Under the pieces are notes generated by a model. That model saw nothing but the letters and a program-made list of their open reading frames with translations. It was not told the DNA's origin and did no database searches. This document shows, piece after piece, positions 1 to 8,014 of a DNA stretch of 64,000 bases. Every line of letters starts with the position of its first letter. The stretch's first letter is position 1. A program made the position numbers and the translations under genes. Source of the stretch: Pseudomonas oryzihabitans (GTDB lineage: Bacteria > Pseudomonadota > Gammaproteobacteria > Pseudomonadales > Pseudomonadaceae); assembly GCF_014522265.1 (NCBI RefSeq), contig NZ_CP017024.1, positions 3,978,501 through 4,042,500 on the forward strand, written 5' to 3'.

Positions 1-2
1 GC

Positions 3-239
3 GGGTCCATCGTGCTGGTCCGGCGCATGGGTGAGCTGGATCCCCAGGCCGTGGCCGAACGGGTGCTCAGAGCCTGCCAGCAGGGCAGGGTCGCCACGGT
101 GGAGGGGGGCGAGGTCGAGGTGGCCTTCGAATCCATCTGCCTGCACAGCGATACCCCCGGTGCGCTGGGCCTGGCCCAGGCCATCCGCCAGCGCCTCGAC
201 GCCGCCGGCATCGCCATCCGCGCCCCTGGCGCCGGCTAG
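3..239 (+). CDS. pxpA: 5-oxoprolinase subunit A (LamB/YcsF family), 3' end only
   Basis: The open frame enters from the left edge and ends at 239. The 78 visible residues contain [18 protein letters not shown] followed by LDAAGIAI, the typical C-terminal end of LamB/YcsF proteins. PxpA works with PxpB and PxpC in ATP-dependent cleavage of 5-oxoproline to glutamate in the cytoplasm. The downstream biotin carrier, biotin carboxylase, pxpB and pxpC lie on the same strand and support the call. The N-terminal two thirds, with the metal-binding residues, lies outside the window, so integrity cannot be judged. Confidence 0.85.
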   Translation, partial: GSIVLVRRMGELDPQAVAERVLRACQQGRVATVEGGEVEVAFESICLHSDTPGALGLAQAIRQRLDAAGIAIRAPGAG

Positions 240-331
240 TTTTCATGCGGACACCGGCGCCAAGACGCCGGGTCCTCCAGTCCTTCGCTACGCCTGCCTT
301 TCCGACAACATTGCCTAGAAGAGGAATCGTC

Positions 332-583
332 ATGGCCGAACATTCGGTGCTTTCGCCCTTGCCCGGAACGTTCTATCGCAAACCCACGCCCGATGCGGCG
401 CCCTATGTGGAGGTCGGGGAAACCGTCACCGCCGGCACGGTGATCGGCCTGGTCGAGGTGATGAAGCAATTCTCGGAGGTCCACGCCGAAGTGGACGGGA
501 CCCTGACGGCCTTCGCGGTGGAGGACGGTGACCCGGTCGAGCCGGGTCAGTTGCTGGCCACCCTGAGCGGAGCCGCCTCGTGA
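332..583 (+). CDS. biotin carboxyl carrier protein (AccB-like, short)
   Basis: An 83-residue protein made almost entirely of a biotinyl/lipoyl domain. The attachment site is VEVMKQFSEV, with the biotinyl lysine at about residue 45. The usual M after the lysine is replaced by Q, which occurs in carriers of this gene neighbourhood. The ATG at 332 follows GAAGAGGAA, a good ribosome-binding site. The stop overlaps the GTG start of the carboxylase gene (GTGA), indicating translational coupling. It lacks the long proline/alanine-rich N-terminus of the acetyl-CoA carboxylase AccB, so it is probably a dedicated carrier for this operon, not for fatty-acid synthesis. Confidence 0.88.
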   Translation: MAEHSVLSPLPGTFYRKPTPDAAPYVEVGETVTAGTVIGLVEVMKQFSEVHAEVDGTLTAFAVEDGDPVEPGQLLATLSGAAS

Positions 584-1953
584 GTACGTCAGGGAGCGGC
601 ATCCGCCGTCTGCTGGTGGCCAATCGTGGCGAGATCGCCGTTCGTATCCTGCGCGCCGCCAAGGCGCTGGACATCGAGACGGTACTGGCCTGCAGCGAGG
701 CCGACCAGGATTCGCTGGCGGCGCGCCAGGCCGATGCCGTGGTGGTGATCGGCCCGGCGCGGGCGGATCGCAGCTACCTCAATATAGAGGCGCTGCTCAA
801 GGCCTTGCGTGACAGCGGCGCCGATGCGGTGCATCCCGGCTATGGCTTTCTGGCCGAGAACGCTGCCTTTGCCGATGCAGTGGAGGCGGCGGGTGCCGTC
901 TTCGTCGGCCCCTCGGGTGACATCATCCGCCGCATGGGCGACAAGGCCGAGGCACGACGCACCGCGCAGGCGGCTGGCGTCCCGGTGGTCCCGGGCTCTG
1001 CCAGCGAACCGGCTGATATAGAGGCCGCCATAGCGGCAGCCGAGACGGTGGGCTATCCGCTGCTGATCAAGGCAGCGGCCGGGGGAGGAGGTCGGGGCAT
1101 CCGCCTGGCCCGCGACGCCGCCGAGCTGGCGCGGGAATTTCCCGTCGCCCAGCGCGAAGCCCAGACCGCCTTTGGCAACGGCGCCCTCTATCTGGAGCGC
1201 TTCATCGAGCGCGCTCGTCATATAGAGGTGCAGATCCTTGGCGATGGCCAGCGCGCCGTGCATCTGTTCGAGCGCGAATGCTCGTTGCAGCGGCGCCGCC
1301 AGAAGCTCCTGGAAGAAGCGCCATCGCCGGTGCTGAGCGCTGCCCAGCGCGAGACCCTCTGCGCCAGCGCGGTACGCCTGGCCGAACGCCTCGGCTATCG
1401 CGGCGCGGGGACCCTGGAGTACCTGTTCGATGAAGCCAGCGGCGAATTCTTCTTCATCGAGATGAACACCCGCATCCAGGTCGAGCACCCGGTCTCCGAG
1501 ATGGTCACCGGTATCGATCTGGTCCAGGCCATGCTGCGCATCGCCGGGGGTGAACCCCTGGGGCTGCGCCAGGAAGACATCCATCTGCAGGGCGCCGCCA
1601 TCGAGCTGAGACTCAACGCCGAAGATCCGGCGCGCAACTTCTTTCCCAGCCCCGGGACGGTCGAGCAGCTCGCCTGGCCGCAGGGCCCGGGCATCCGCGT
1701 CGACAGTCATCTCTACGCAGGCTATCGGGTGCCCCCTTATTACGACTCGCTGCTGGCCAAGCTCATCGCCCATGGCGCCGATCGCGGCGAGGCCCTGGCC
1801 CGTGCCCGCCAGGCGCTGGACGAATTGCGTCTGAGCGGCATGGCCACCACCGCCAGCCTGCATCGCCGTCTGCTGGACGAACCCTGGGTGATCGAAGCGC
1901 GCTTCGACACCGGTACCCTGGAACACTGGTTGGCCGAGGAGATCTCCGCATGA
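580..1953 (+). CDS. biotin carboxylase subunit (AccC-like)
   Basis: A 457-residue ATP-grasp biotin carboxylase. It opens with RRLLVANRGEIAVRI, has HPGYGFLAEN near residue 85, the glycine-rich ATP loop GGGGRG at 168-173, and EMNTRIQVEHPVSEMVTG near residue 290. It should carboxylate the biotin of the adjacent small carrier using ATP and bicarbonate. The start is GTG at 580, overlapping the carrier stop, and the stop overlaps the ATG of pxpB (ATGA at 1950). Because the next two genes encode the KipI/KipA pair, which is homologous to the carboxyltransferase of urea carboxylase, this is probably not the housekeeping accC. Confidence 0.9.
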   Translation: MSTSGSGIRRLLVANRGEIAVRILRAAKALDIETVLACSEADQDSLAARQADAVVVIGPARADRSYLNIEALLKALRDSGADAVHPGYGFLAENAAFADAVEAAGAVFVGPSGDIIRRMGDKAEARRTAQAAGVPVVPGSASEPADIEAAIAAAETVGYPLLIKAAAGGGGRGIRLARDAAELAREFPVAQREAQTAFGNGALYLERFIERARHIEVQILGDGQRAVHLFERECSLQRRRQKLLEEAPSPVLSAAQRETLCASAVRLAERLGYRGAGTLEYLFDEASGEFFFIEMNTRIQVEHPVSEMVTGIDLVQAMLRIAGGEPLGLRQEDIHLQGAAIELRLNAEDPARNFFPSPGTVEQLAWPQGPGIRVDSHLYAGYRVPPYYDSLLAKLIAHGADRGEALARARQALDELRLSGMATTASLHRRLLDEPWVIEARFDTGTLEHWLAEEISA

Positions 1954-2822
1954 CGACCGCGATCCGCTATAGCTTCGGTGGCGACGAGCACCTGTTCGTC
2001 GAATTGTCCGAAAGCATGTCCCTGGAAGCGTTTTTCCGTGGCCTGGCCATGACCCGTGCGGTGCAGGCGCTGCAATTGCCCGGCATCCACGACATCTGCC
2101 TGGCCAATGCCTCCTTCCAGATCCGTTTCGATCCCGATGTGCTGCCGCCCGACCGGCTCCTGGCAGCGGTCCAGGGCGTGGAAGACCAGGCGGTGGCCGA
2201 GCGCCAGCTGGCCACGCGGATGATCGAAATCCCGGTGCTCTACAACGATCCCTGGACCCACGAGACGCTGATGCGCTTTCGCGATCGCCACCAGGATCCG
2301 TCCGCCACCGATCTGGAATACGCTGCGCGCATCAACGGCCTGGCCGACGTCGAAGCCTTTATCGCCGCCCACAGCGGCGCGCCCTGGTTCGTGTCCATGG
2401 TGGGTTTCGTCGCCGGATTGCCGTTCATGTTCCAGATGGTGGAGTCCGAGCGGCAGTTGCAGGTCCCCAAGTACCTGCGACCCCGCACCGACACACCCAG
2501 GCAGACCCTTGGCCACGGCGGCTGCTTCGGCTGCATCTATTCGGTACGGGGCGCCGGCGGCTACCAGATGTTCGGTGTGACGCCGGCGCCCATCTACGAT
2601 CCGGCGCAGCGCCTCGATTACCTGCAGGAGCACATGGTGTTCTTCCGGCCCGGCGACATCGTCCGTTTCCGCGCCATCGACCGTGCCGAGTACGACCGGA
2701 TGCTGGCCGAGGTAGAGGAGGGTAGCTTCACCCTGAATATCCGGCCGGTTGACTTTTCCCTGGACGCCTTCCTCGACGATCCCCGTGGCTATCCGCGCAC
2801 CCTGATGGAGGAGCCGGCATGA
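1950..2822 (+). CDS. pxpB: 5-oxoprolinase/carboxyltransferase subunit B (KipI family)
   Basis: A 290-residue KipI/PxpB-family protein, longer than the roughly 220 residues of E. coli PxpB. The family core is recognisable: VSMVGFVAGLPFMF, then PKYLRPRTDTPRQ and a glycine-rich GHGGCFGCIYSVRGAGGYQ, followed by the C-terminal PGDIVRFRAID segment. It overlaps both neighbours by four bases (ATGA), so the operon is tightly coupled. In PxpABC it forms a heteromer with PxpC; in urea carboxylases the homologous domain helps build the carboxyltransferase. With a biotin carboxylase and carrier upstream, either role is possible. Confidence 0.85.
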   Translation: MTTAIRYSFGGDEHLFVELSESMSLEAFFRGLAMTRAVQALQLPGIHDICLANASFQIRFDPDVLPPDRLLAAVQGVEDQAVAERQLATRMIEIPVLYNDPWTHETLMRFRDRHQDPSATDLEYAARINGLADVEAFIAAHSGAPWFVSMVGFVAGLPFMFQMVESERQLQVPKYLRPRTDTPRQTLGHGGCFGCIYSVRGAGGYQMFGVTPAPIYDPAQRLDYLQEHMVFFRPGDIVRFRAIDRAEYDRMLAEVEEGSFTLNIRPVDFSLDAFLDDPRGYPRTLMEEPA

Positions 2823-3793
2823 TCAAGGTACTCAAACCCGGCCTGGCCACCTCGATCCAGGACCTCGGCCGTGAAGGCTACTACCACCTGGGCATTCCGC
2901 CGTCGGGTGCCATGGACAGCTATGCCTTGCGCGCGGCCAATCTGCTGGTGGGCAACGCAGCCGGCGCCGCGGCCCTGGAATGCACCTTGCTCGGTCCGGA
3001 GCTGCTCTTCGCCGAAGACGCGCTGGTCGCCCTGAGCGGCGCGCGCATGACGCCACGCCTGGACGGCGCCGAAATGCCGCTGGACGAAGCCTTCGGCGTA
3101 CGCGCCGGCCAGGTGCTCAAGTTCGATTACCTCAAGGCCGGTGCCCGTGGCTATCTGGCCGTGGCGGGCGGCTTCGATGTGCCCGAGGTGCTGGGCAGTC
3201 GCTCGACGTACACCCTGGGCGGCCTGGGTGGCTTCCAGGGTCGAAGGCTCGCCGCGGGTGACGAACTGGCTGTCGGCACCCCGGCGACAGGCGTCAAGCC
3301 TGGCGTCCGGTTGCCAGGCGACCTGGTGCCGGCTTGCGGCGGCGAGGTGATCCTGCGGGTCGTGCCGGGTCTCTATCATCACCGCCTGACCGCGGACGCC
3401 GCCGAGGCGTTCTTCGCCGATACCTGGACGGTAGGCTCCGAAGCCGATCGCATCGGCTATAGATTCAAGGGCGGTCGGCCGCTGCAATTCACGCCGCGCG
3501 AACAACCCTTTGGCGCCGGCTCGGATCCGTCCAATATCGTCGACAGCTGTTATCCCATCGGCTCGATCCAGGTGCCGGCGGGCCTTGAACCCATCGTCCT
3601 GCACCGAGACGCGGTGTCTGGCGGCGGCTACGCCATGATCGGCACCGTCATCAGCAGTGACCTGGATCTGATCGGCCAGCTGCAGCCGAATCAGAAAGCC
3701 CGGTTCGTCGCCGTGACCCTGGAAGACGCGCTGGCCGCACGGCGTGTGTACCGGGAGCGCTTGCAGCGACTGGAGCAGGTCCTGGCGACCTGA
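2819..3793 (+). CDS. pxpC: 5-oxoprolinase/carboxyltransferase subunit C (KipA family)
   Basis: A 324-residue protein with the KipA/AHS2 hallmarks: an early TSIQDLGREGYYHLGIPPSG motif, AMDSYALRAANLLVGN, and a C-terminal GSIQVPAGLEPIVLHRD followed by GGYAMIGTVISSDLDLIGQLQPN. This is the subunit that pairs with PxpB, and its family also forms the carboxyltransferase half of urea amidolyase. The ATG overlaps the pxpB stop. It is the last gene of the operon; an inverted repeat lies about 30 bases downstream. Confidence 0.88.
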   Translation: MIKVLKPGLATSIQDLGREGYYHLGIPPSGAMDSYALRAANLLVGNAAGAAALECTLLGPELLFAEDALVALSGARMTPRLDGAEMPLDEAFGVRAGQVLKFDYLKAGARGYLAVAGGFDVPEVLGSRSTYTLGGLGGFQGRRLAAGDELAVGTPATGVKPGVRLPGDLVPACGGEVILRVVPGLYHHRLTADAAEAFFADTWTVGSEADRIGYRFKGGRPLQFTPREQPFGAGSDPSNIVDSCYPIGSIQVPAGLEPIVLHRDAVSGGGYAMIGTVISSDLDLIGQLQPNQKARFVAVTLEDALAARRVYRERLQRLEQVLAT

Positions 3794-3825
3794 GGATCGC
3801 TGGACGTTGCGGCGATCGGTCTGGA

Positions 3826-3867
3826 GATCCTGAAGGCGTCGTTCGTAACGGACGCGTCTTCAGGATC
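3826..3867. repeat. inverted repeat after the pxp operon
   Basis: GATCCTGAAG at 3826-3835 and CTTCAGGATC at 3858-3867 are perfect reverse complements with partial pairing inside the 22-base spacer. It lies 33 bases after the pxpC stop. No run of T follows on either strand, so it is a weak intrinsic-terminator candidate; it may simply protect the 3' end of the message. Confidence 0.5.
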
Positions 3868-4350
3868 GTCACTCAAGGAGATCCTGCTCGAAGCTGCACG
3901 TCTTGCAAAACATGCTGATCGGCAGCGTCAGGGTAGGGAAGCGAGAGTGGAGTCTGCTGGCTGGATTGGCGAGAACGTTAAACGCCGAGTGGGATGGCAA
4001 AGGGCTGTTGTCAGCCCAGGCCTATATCCAATTTAACATAATATACATTATGCGAAGTCATGGTTATGGAGTGCTGCACCAGGTGTCTGCCTTTTCACGC
4101 TGGCGGCTTCCTCCAATTCGCCACGACCTCGCCACGTTGCCTGGCACTACGACTCCAAGGATTCAGATCGCCGCTTACCGTACACCTGCACCGCAAATTC
4201 CGCAGCGCCCGTTTGTACAAGACGCCGCTGGCGGCTTTAATCGGATGGCGTCCGTTCCCGGAGTTCTTTCCGGTTGTCGCGCCTCTGCCTGTGTCACCGC
4301 GCGCGAATGTCCTGGGTTTCCAACACGTATTCCATCCCAAGGAGTTTTGC
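3868..4350. other. non-coding gap with an AT-rich palindrome
   Basis: No convincing gene lies here; the open frames have no family resemblance and lack good starts. The AT-rich core around 4030-4056 contains CATAAT at 4037-4042 and ATTATG at 4047-4052, a perfect inverted repeat with a 4-base centre, about 300 bases before the aldo/keto reductase gene. It resembles an operator for a dimeric repressor, but no regulator gene is adjacent, so the role is unassigned. A small hairpin GGGCTG/CAGCCC lies just before it, near 4002-4017. Confidence 0.35.
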
Positions 4351-5388
4351 ATGGCTTATCAAGCCGCTTCCGATCGCTATGACCGTATTCCTTACCGCCG
4401 CGTAGGTCGCAGCGGTCTCGTGCTGCCGGCGCTTTCGCTGGGCCTATGGCACAACTTCGGCGACACCACGCCGCTGGATCGTCAACGCGCCTTGCTGCGC
4501 ACCGCCTTCGATCTGGGCATCAATCACTTCGACCTGGCCAACAATTACGGGCCGCCCTATGGCAGCGCCGAGATCAATTTCGGTCGGCTGCTGCGCGAAG
4601 ACTTCGCGGCCTACCGCGACGAACTCATCATTTCCAGCAAGGCCGGCTGGGACATGTGGCCCGGACCCTATGGCCAAGGTGGCGGCTCGCGCAAATACGT
4701 CCTGGCCAGCCTGGATCAGAGCCTCAAGCGTCTTGGCCTGGATTACGTCGACATCTTCTATTCGCACCGTTTCGACGAACACACCCCGCTGGAAGAAACC
4801 GCCAGTGCCCTGGCCACGGCGGTCCAGCAAGGCAAGGCGCTCTATATCGGCATCAGCTCCTATTCGGGGACCAAGACCCGGGAAATGGCCAAGCTGCTGG
4901 CCGACTGGAAGATCCCGCTGCTGATCCATCAGCCGGCCTACAACCTGCTCAATCGCTGGATCGAAAAGGATCTGCTGGAGGCGACCGAGGAAATCGGCAG
5001 TGGCGTGATCGCCTTTACACCCCTGGCCCAGGGATTGCTGACCGACAAGTATCTCAATGGCGTTCCAGCCGAAGCCCGGGTCAATCAGCCCGGTGGCCAG
5101 TCGCTGCAGCAAGGTCATCTGTCCGACGAGAACCTGGCCCGGGTACGCGCCCTGGATGCCATCGCCAAGCGCCGCGGCCAGAGCCTGGCGCAGCTGGCCC
5201 TGGCCTGGACCCTGCGCGATCCGCGCATCACCAGCGCCCTGATCGGCGCCAGTCGACCCGAGCAGATCGTGGAAAACGTGGCAGCCCTGGACAACCTGAC
5301 CTTTACCGCCGAGGAACTGGCCGAGATCGATACCCATGCGGTCGAAGGCGACATCAATCTCTGGGCCAAGCCGTCCAGCGCGGAATAA
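4351..5388 (+). CDS. gpr: aldo/keto reductase, L-glyceraldehyde-3-phosphate reductase type (YghZ/Gpr)
   Basis: A 345-residue AKR with IPYRRVGRSGLVLPALSLGLWHNFG at the N-terminus, catalytic-site region FDLANNYGPPYGSAE (Asp and Tyr of the tetrad), the lysine in IISSKAGWDMWPGPYG, and the YSHRFDEHTPLEET histidine region. These features match the E. coli YghZ/Gpr subfamily, which reduces aldehydes such as methylglyoxal and L-glyceraldehyde 3-phosphate with NADPH. The ATG at 4351 is preceded by AAGGAG at 4339-4344; the open frame extends upstream to 4060 but that part shows no homology. It stands alone and converges with the AraC-family gene. Confidence 0.82.
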   Translation: MAYQAASDRYDRIPYRRVGRSGLVLPALSLGLWHNFGDTTPLDRQRALLRTAFDLGINHFDLANNYGPPYGSAEINFGRLLREDFAAYRDELIISSKAGWDMWPGPYGQGGGSRKYVLASLDQSLKRLGLDYVDIFYSHRFDEHTPLEETASALATAVQQGKALYIGISSYSGTKTREMAKLLADWKIPLLIHQPAYNLLNRWIEKDLLEATEEIGSGVIAFTPLAQGLLTDKYLNGVPAEARVNQPGGQSLQQGHLSDENLARVRALDAIAKRRGQSLAQLALAWTLRDPRITSALIGASRPEQIVENVAALDNLTFTAEELAEIDTHAVEGDINLWAKPSSAE

Positions 5389-5398
5389 GGCCCCGCTT

Positions 5399-5430
5399 GG
5401 CGTAGCGGGCGCTCCAGCGTCAGCTACGCC
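5399..5430. terminator. hairpin between convergent genes
   Basis: GGCGTAGC at 5399-5406 pairs with GCTACGCC at 5423-5430, between the stop of the aldo/keto reductase gene and the stop of the convergent AraC-family gene. There is no clear U-tract, so termination is an inference from position. Confidence 0.35.
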
Positions 5431-5475
5431 TACCTTGATAGGATCCTGGCAGGGCATAACCACCCTCGCCCGCCC

Positions 5476-6390
5476 TCACCTCTGCGGCTGCTGACGCCGC
5501 GTCCCGATCTGTTCCTGGCGATACTGGCTGGGCGTCTGTCCGGTCTCGTTGCGAAAATGTCGGTTGAAATTGGACAGGTTGGAATAGCCCACCTCGAAGC
5601 AGATGGCTGCAATGGACAGCTCCGCCTGCCGCAGCAGACGACAGGCCCGCTGGATGCGCAGCTTGCGCGCCAGTTCGATGAAGCCGTGGCCGGTAACCTT
5701 CTTGAAAAAGCGTGAAAACCCCGCCTCGCTCATGCCGACGCGCCTGGCGATCACCGGCAGCCGGATATCCTCGGTGAGTTCGCTCAGCAGATAGTCGAAG
5801 GCCTGATGCACCCTTGCGGAACTGCGGGCATCCAGCGCCGGCGCATAACAGGCACTGGCCAGGACGATCCTTTCGCGTCCCGGCGCCCGGGACAGCAAGC
5901 CCAGCAAGGCGAACAGCTTGAGCAGGCGCTCGGCACCCCGGGCCTGGCCCATCGCCTCGATCAATGCAGCCGCCTGCAGGGCCGTATCGCCGTTGAACTC
6001 CAGACCGCGTCGCGCCTGTTCCAGCAACGGCAGATAATCGCCCAGCTCCGGTGCCACAGCGCTCAGCGAGCGCAGCAAGTCACCATTGAACTGGATGACC
6101 ACATCGCGACCGGCAAGCACCTCGCCGGGTGGCAGATCGCCGATCCAGTCATGTGGCAGATCCGGCCCGATCATGGCTACGTGACCTGCCGCAAAGGGCC
6201 CGACATAGTCGCCGGCCAGCAGTCGTCCACTGCCCTGGCGGATCAGGTGGATCTCGTATTCGGGGTGATGATTCCAGCGCGCCAAGGCGTAGGGATAGTC
6301 GTGCTCGTACCAGCGAAAACTCTGGTCGGGCGCGGCGAAGATCACTTCCAGCTCTGCTGGCCGCGCCTCGAGGAAGGCGGTCGCCTTCAT
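5476..6390 (-). CDS. AraC-family activator, MtlR-like
   Basis: A 304-residue regulator with an N-terminal cupin-like sensor (RWYEHDYPYALARWNHHPEYEIHLI) and a C-terminal AraC double helix-turn-helix (LPVIARRVGMSEAGFSRFFKK, then AICFEVGYSNLSNFNRHFR). The length and N-terminal wording resemble MtlR, the mannitol/sorbitol/arabitol activator of fluorescent pseudomonads. It is divergent from a polyol-type solute-binding protein gene, the expected MtlR arrangement. I chose the ATG at 6390 because AGAGGT lies just before it; a longer frame begins at 6423. It probably activates the divergent gene through direct repeats in the 249-base gap. Confidence 0.8.
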   Translation of the reverse strand: MKATAFLEARPAELEVIFAAPDQSFRWYEHDYPYALARWNHHPEYEIHLIRQGSGRLLAGDYVGPFAAGHVAMIGPDLPHDWIGDLPPGEVLAGRDVVIQFNGDLLRSLSAVAPELGDYLPLLEQARRGLEFNGDTALQAAALIEAMGQARGAERLLKLFALLGLLSRAPGRERIVLASACYAPALDARSSARVHQAFDYLLSELTEDIRLPVIARRVGMSEAGFSRFFKKVTGHGFIELARKLRIQRACRLLRQAELSIAAICFEVGYSNLSNFNRHFRNETGQTPSQYRQEQIGTRRQQPQR

Positions 6391-6475
6391 GGTGTACCTC
6401 TGCGTGTTCAGGTAAGGCCGCACCCGTCGGCCTGGCTATCGATGCTTTTTTGACCTCAGTGCGCTGTGCGAGCCA

Positions 6476-6502
6476 GGTCAAAAATGTATCGGCAACTGGT
6501 CA
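6476..6502. promoter_or_regulatory. candidate AraC-family direct-repeat operator
   Basis: Two GGTCAA half-sites, starting at 6476 and 6498, are 22 bases apart in the same orientation, with similar flanks (CAGGTCAAAA and CTGGTCAATA). Two-turn spacing of direct repeats is typical of AraC-family activators. The site lies in the gap between the MtlR-like gene and the solute-binding protein gene. Function is inferred only from spacing and position. Confidence 0.4.
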
Positions 6503-6638
6503 ATACCAGGTTAGCCAGCGGCTTGGCCCTGCTGTTGTAATTCTCTCCAGCGGGCCTGTCGAGATCAGATTTATATCGGCGGCCAGCCATTCATAACAAC
6601 AACAAGCTGCCCGCCGCGGCAGTCACGGAGAGAAGAAG

Positions 6639-7946
6639 ATGAGGCGCCCTATCGCGTTGCTGCTGCTGGCCGGTCTCGGACTGACCGGTGTTGCCCAGGC
6701 CGTCGAATCGGTCACCGTTGCCACCGTCAACAACAGCGACATGGTGCGCATGCAGCGCCTGTCCCAGGTCTTCGAAAAACAGCACCCCGATATCAAGCTC
6801 AACTGGGTGGTGCTCGAGGAAAACGTGCTGCGGCAGCGGCTGACCACCGACATCACCACCGGTGGTGGCCAATTCGACGTGCTGACCATCGGCACCTACG
6901 AAACACCGCTCTGGGGTGCCAAGAACTGGCTGGAGCCGCTCGACAACCTGCCTGCCAGCTATGACGTCGAGGACATCTTCCCGGCGGTCCGCCAGGGGCT
7001 GTCGGTCAACAACCGTCTCTATGCCCTGCCGTTCTACGGCGAAAGCACCGTCACCTACTACCGCAAGGATCTGTTCAAGGCCGCCGGCCTGCAGATGCCC
7101 GACAAACCGACCTGGACGCAACTCGTCGCCTTCGCCAGCCAGCTCAACCAGCCGGACAAGGAGCAATACGGTCTCTGCCTGAGAGGCAAGGCCGGCTGGG
7201 GGGAAAACGTCGCGTTGCTCAGCCTGATGGGCAACGCCTTCGGCGCGCGCTGGTTCGACGAACAATGGCGGCCCGAACTGACCAGTCCCGAGTGGACAGC
7301 AGCGGCCAATTTCTACGTCGACACCATGAAGAAGTACGGCCCGCCCGGGGCTTCCAGCAACGGCTTCAACGAGAACCTGGCCCTGTTCAACAGCGGCAAG
7401 TGCGCGCTCTGGGTGGATGCCAGCGTCGCCGGCTCCTTCACCACCGACAAGAGCCAGAGCAAGGTGGCCGATGCGGTCGGCTTCGCCGCCTCGCCCCATG
7501 AGGTCACCGACAAGGGCTCGTCCTGGCTGTATGCCTGGTCGCTGGCGATCCCGGCGAGCGCCAAGCACAAGGAGGCTGCCAAGACCTTCATCACCTGGGC
7601 GACCTCCAAGGAATATATCCAGCTGGTGGCCGACCAGGATGGCATCTCCAACGTCCCGCCGGGCACTCGCCAGTCGACCTACAGCCAGGCCTACCTGAGC
7701 GCTGCGCCCTTCGCCAGGATCACCCTGGAGATGATGCAGCACGCCGACCCGGCCCATCCCTCGGCCAAGCCGGTGCCCTATGTCGGCATCCAGTACGTGA
7801 CCATCCCCGAGTTCCAGGCCATCGGCACCTCGGTCGGCAAGTTGTTCTCCGCTGCCCTCACCGGCCAGATGAGCGTCGAGCAGGCTCTCAACGCTGCCCA
7901 GACCTCGACGACCCGCGAAATGAAACGCGCGGGCTATCTCAAGTAG
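6639..7946 (+). CDS. mtlE: periplasmic sorbitol/mannitol-type solute-binding protein (MtlE/SmoE-like)
   Basis: A 435-residue extracellular solute-binding protein of family 1. A signal peptide is clear (RRPIALLLLAGLGLTGVAQA, cleavage after about residue 21). The mature part contains GGGQFDVLTIGTYETPLWG and YALPFYGESTVTYYRKDLF, characteristic of polyol-binding proteins of ABC importers. The gene has a GGAGAGAAG site before its ATG. In pseudomonads mtlE is normally followed by two permeases, an ATPase, mannitol dehydrogenase, xylulokinase and fructokinase. Here the next gene is a dehydrogenase, so the transport partners are missing locally. The protein itself looks full length. Confidence 0.82.
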   Translation: MRRPIALLLLAGLGLTGVAQAVESVTVATVNNSDMVRMQRLSQVFEKQHPDIKLNWVVLEENVLRQRLTTDITTGGGQFDVLTIGTYETPLWGAKNWLEPLDNLPASYDVEDIFPAVRQGLSVNNRLYALPFYGESTVTYYRKDLFKAAGLQMPDKPTWTQLVAFASQLNQPDKEQYGLCLRGKAGWGENVALLSLMGNAFGARWFDEQWRPELTSPEWTAAANFYVDTMKKYGPPGASSNGFNENLALFNSGKCALWVDASVAGSFTTDKSQSKVADAVGFAASPHEVTDKGSSWLYAWSLAIPASAKHKEAAKTFITWATSKEYIQLVADQDGISNVPPGTRQSTYSQAYLSAAPFARITLEMMQHADPAHPSAKPVPYVGIQYVTIPEFQAIGTSVGKLFSAALTGQMSVEQALNAAQTSTTREMKRAGYLK

Positions 7947-8014
7947 CTTCCCTTTATCCAAGACCTGACTGCGCGCTGCATCGCGCGGTCAGTCTCTCGA
8001 TTGGAGCCAAGACC

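Noticed and set aside
589-1926. 445-codon open frame on the minus strand
   Set aside because: Antisense shadow of the biotin carboxylase gene, a common effect in GC-rich DNA; no family resemblance.
3903-4382. 159-codon plus-strand frame before gpr
   Set aside because: No homology, no ribosome site, and it runs into gpr in a different frame.
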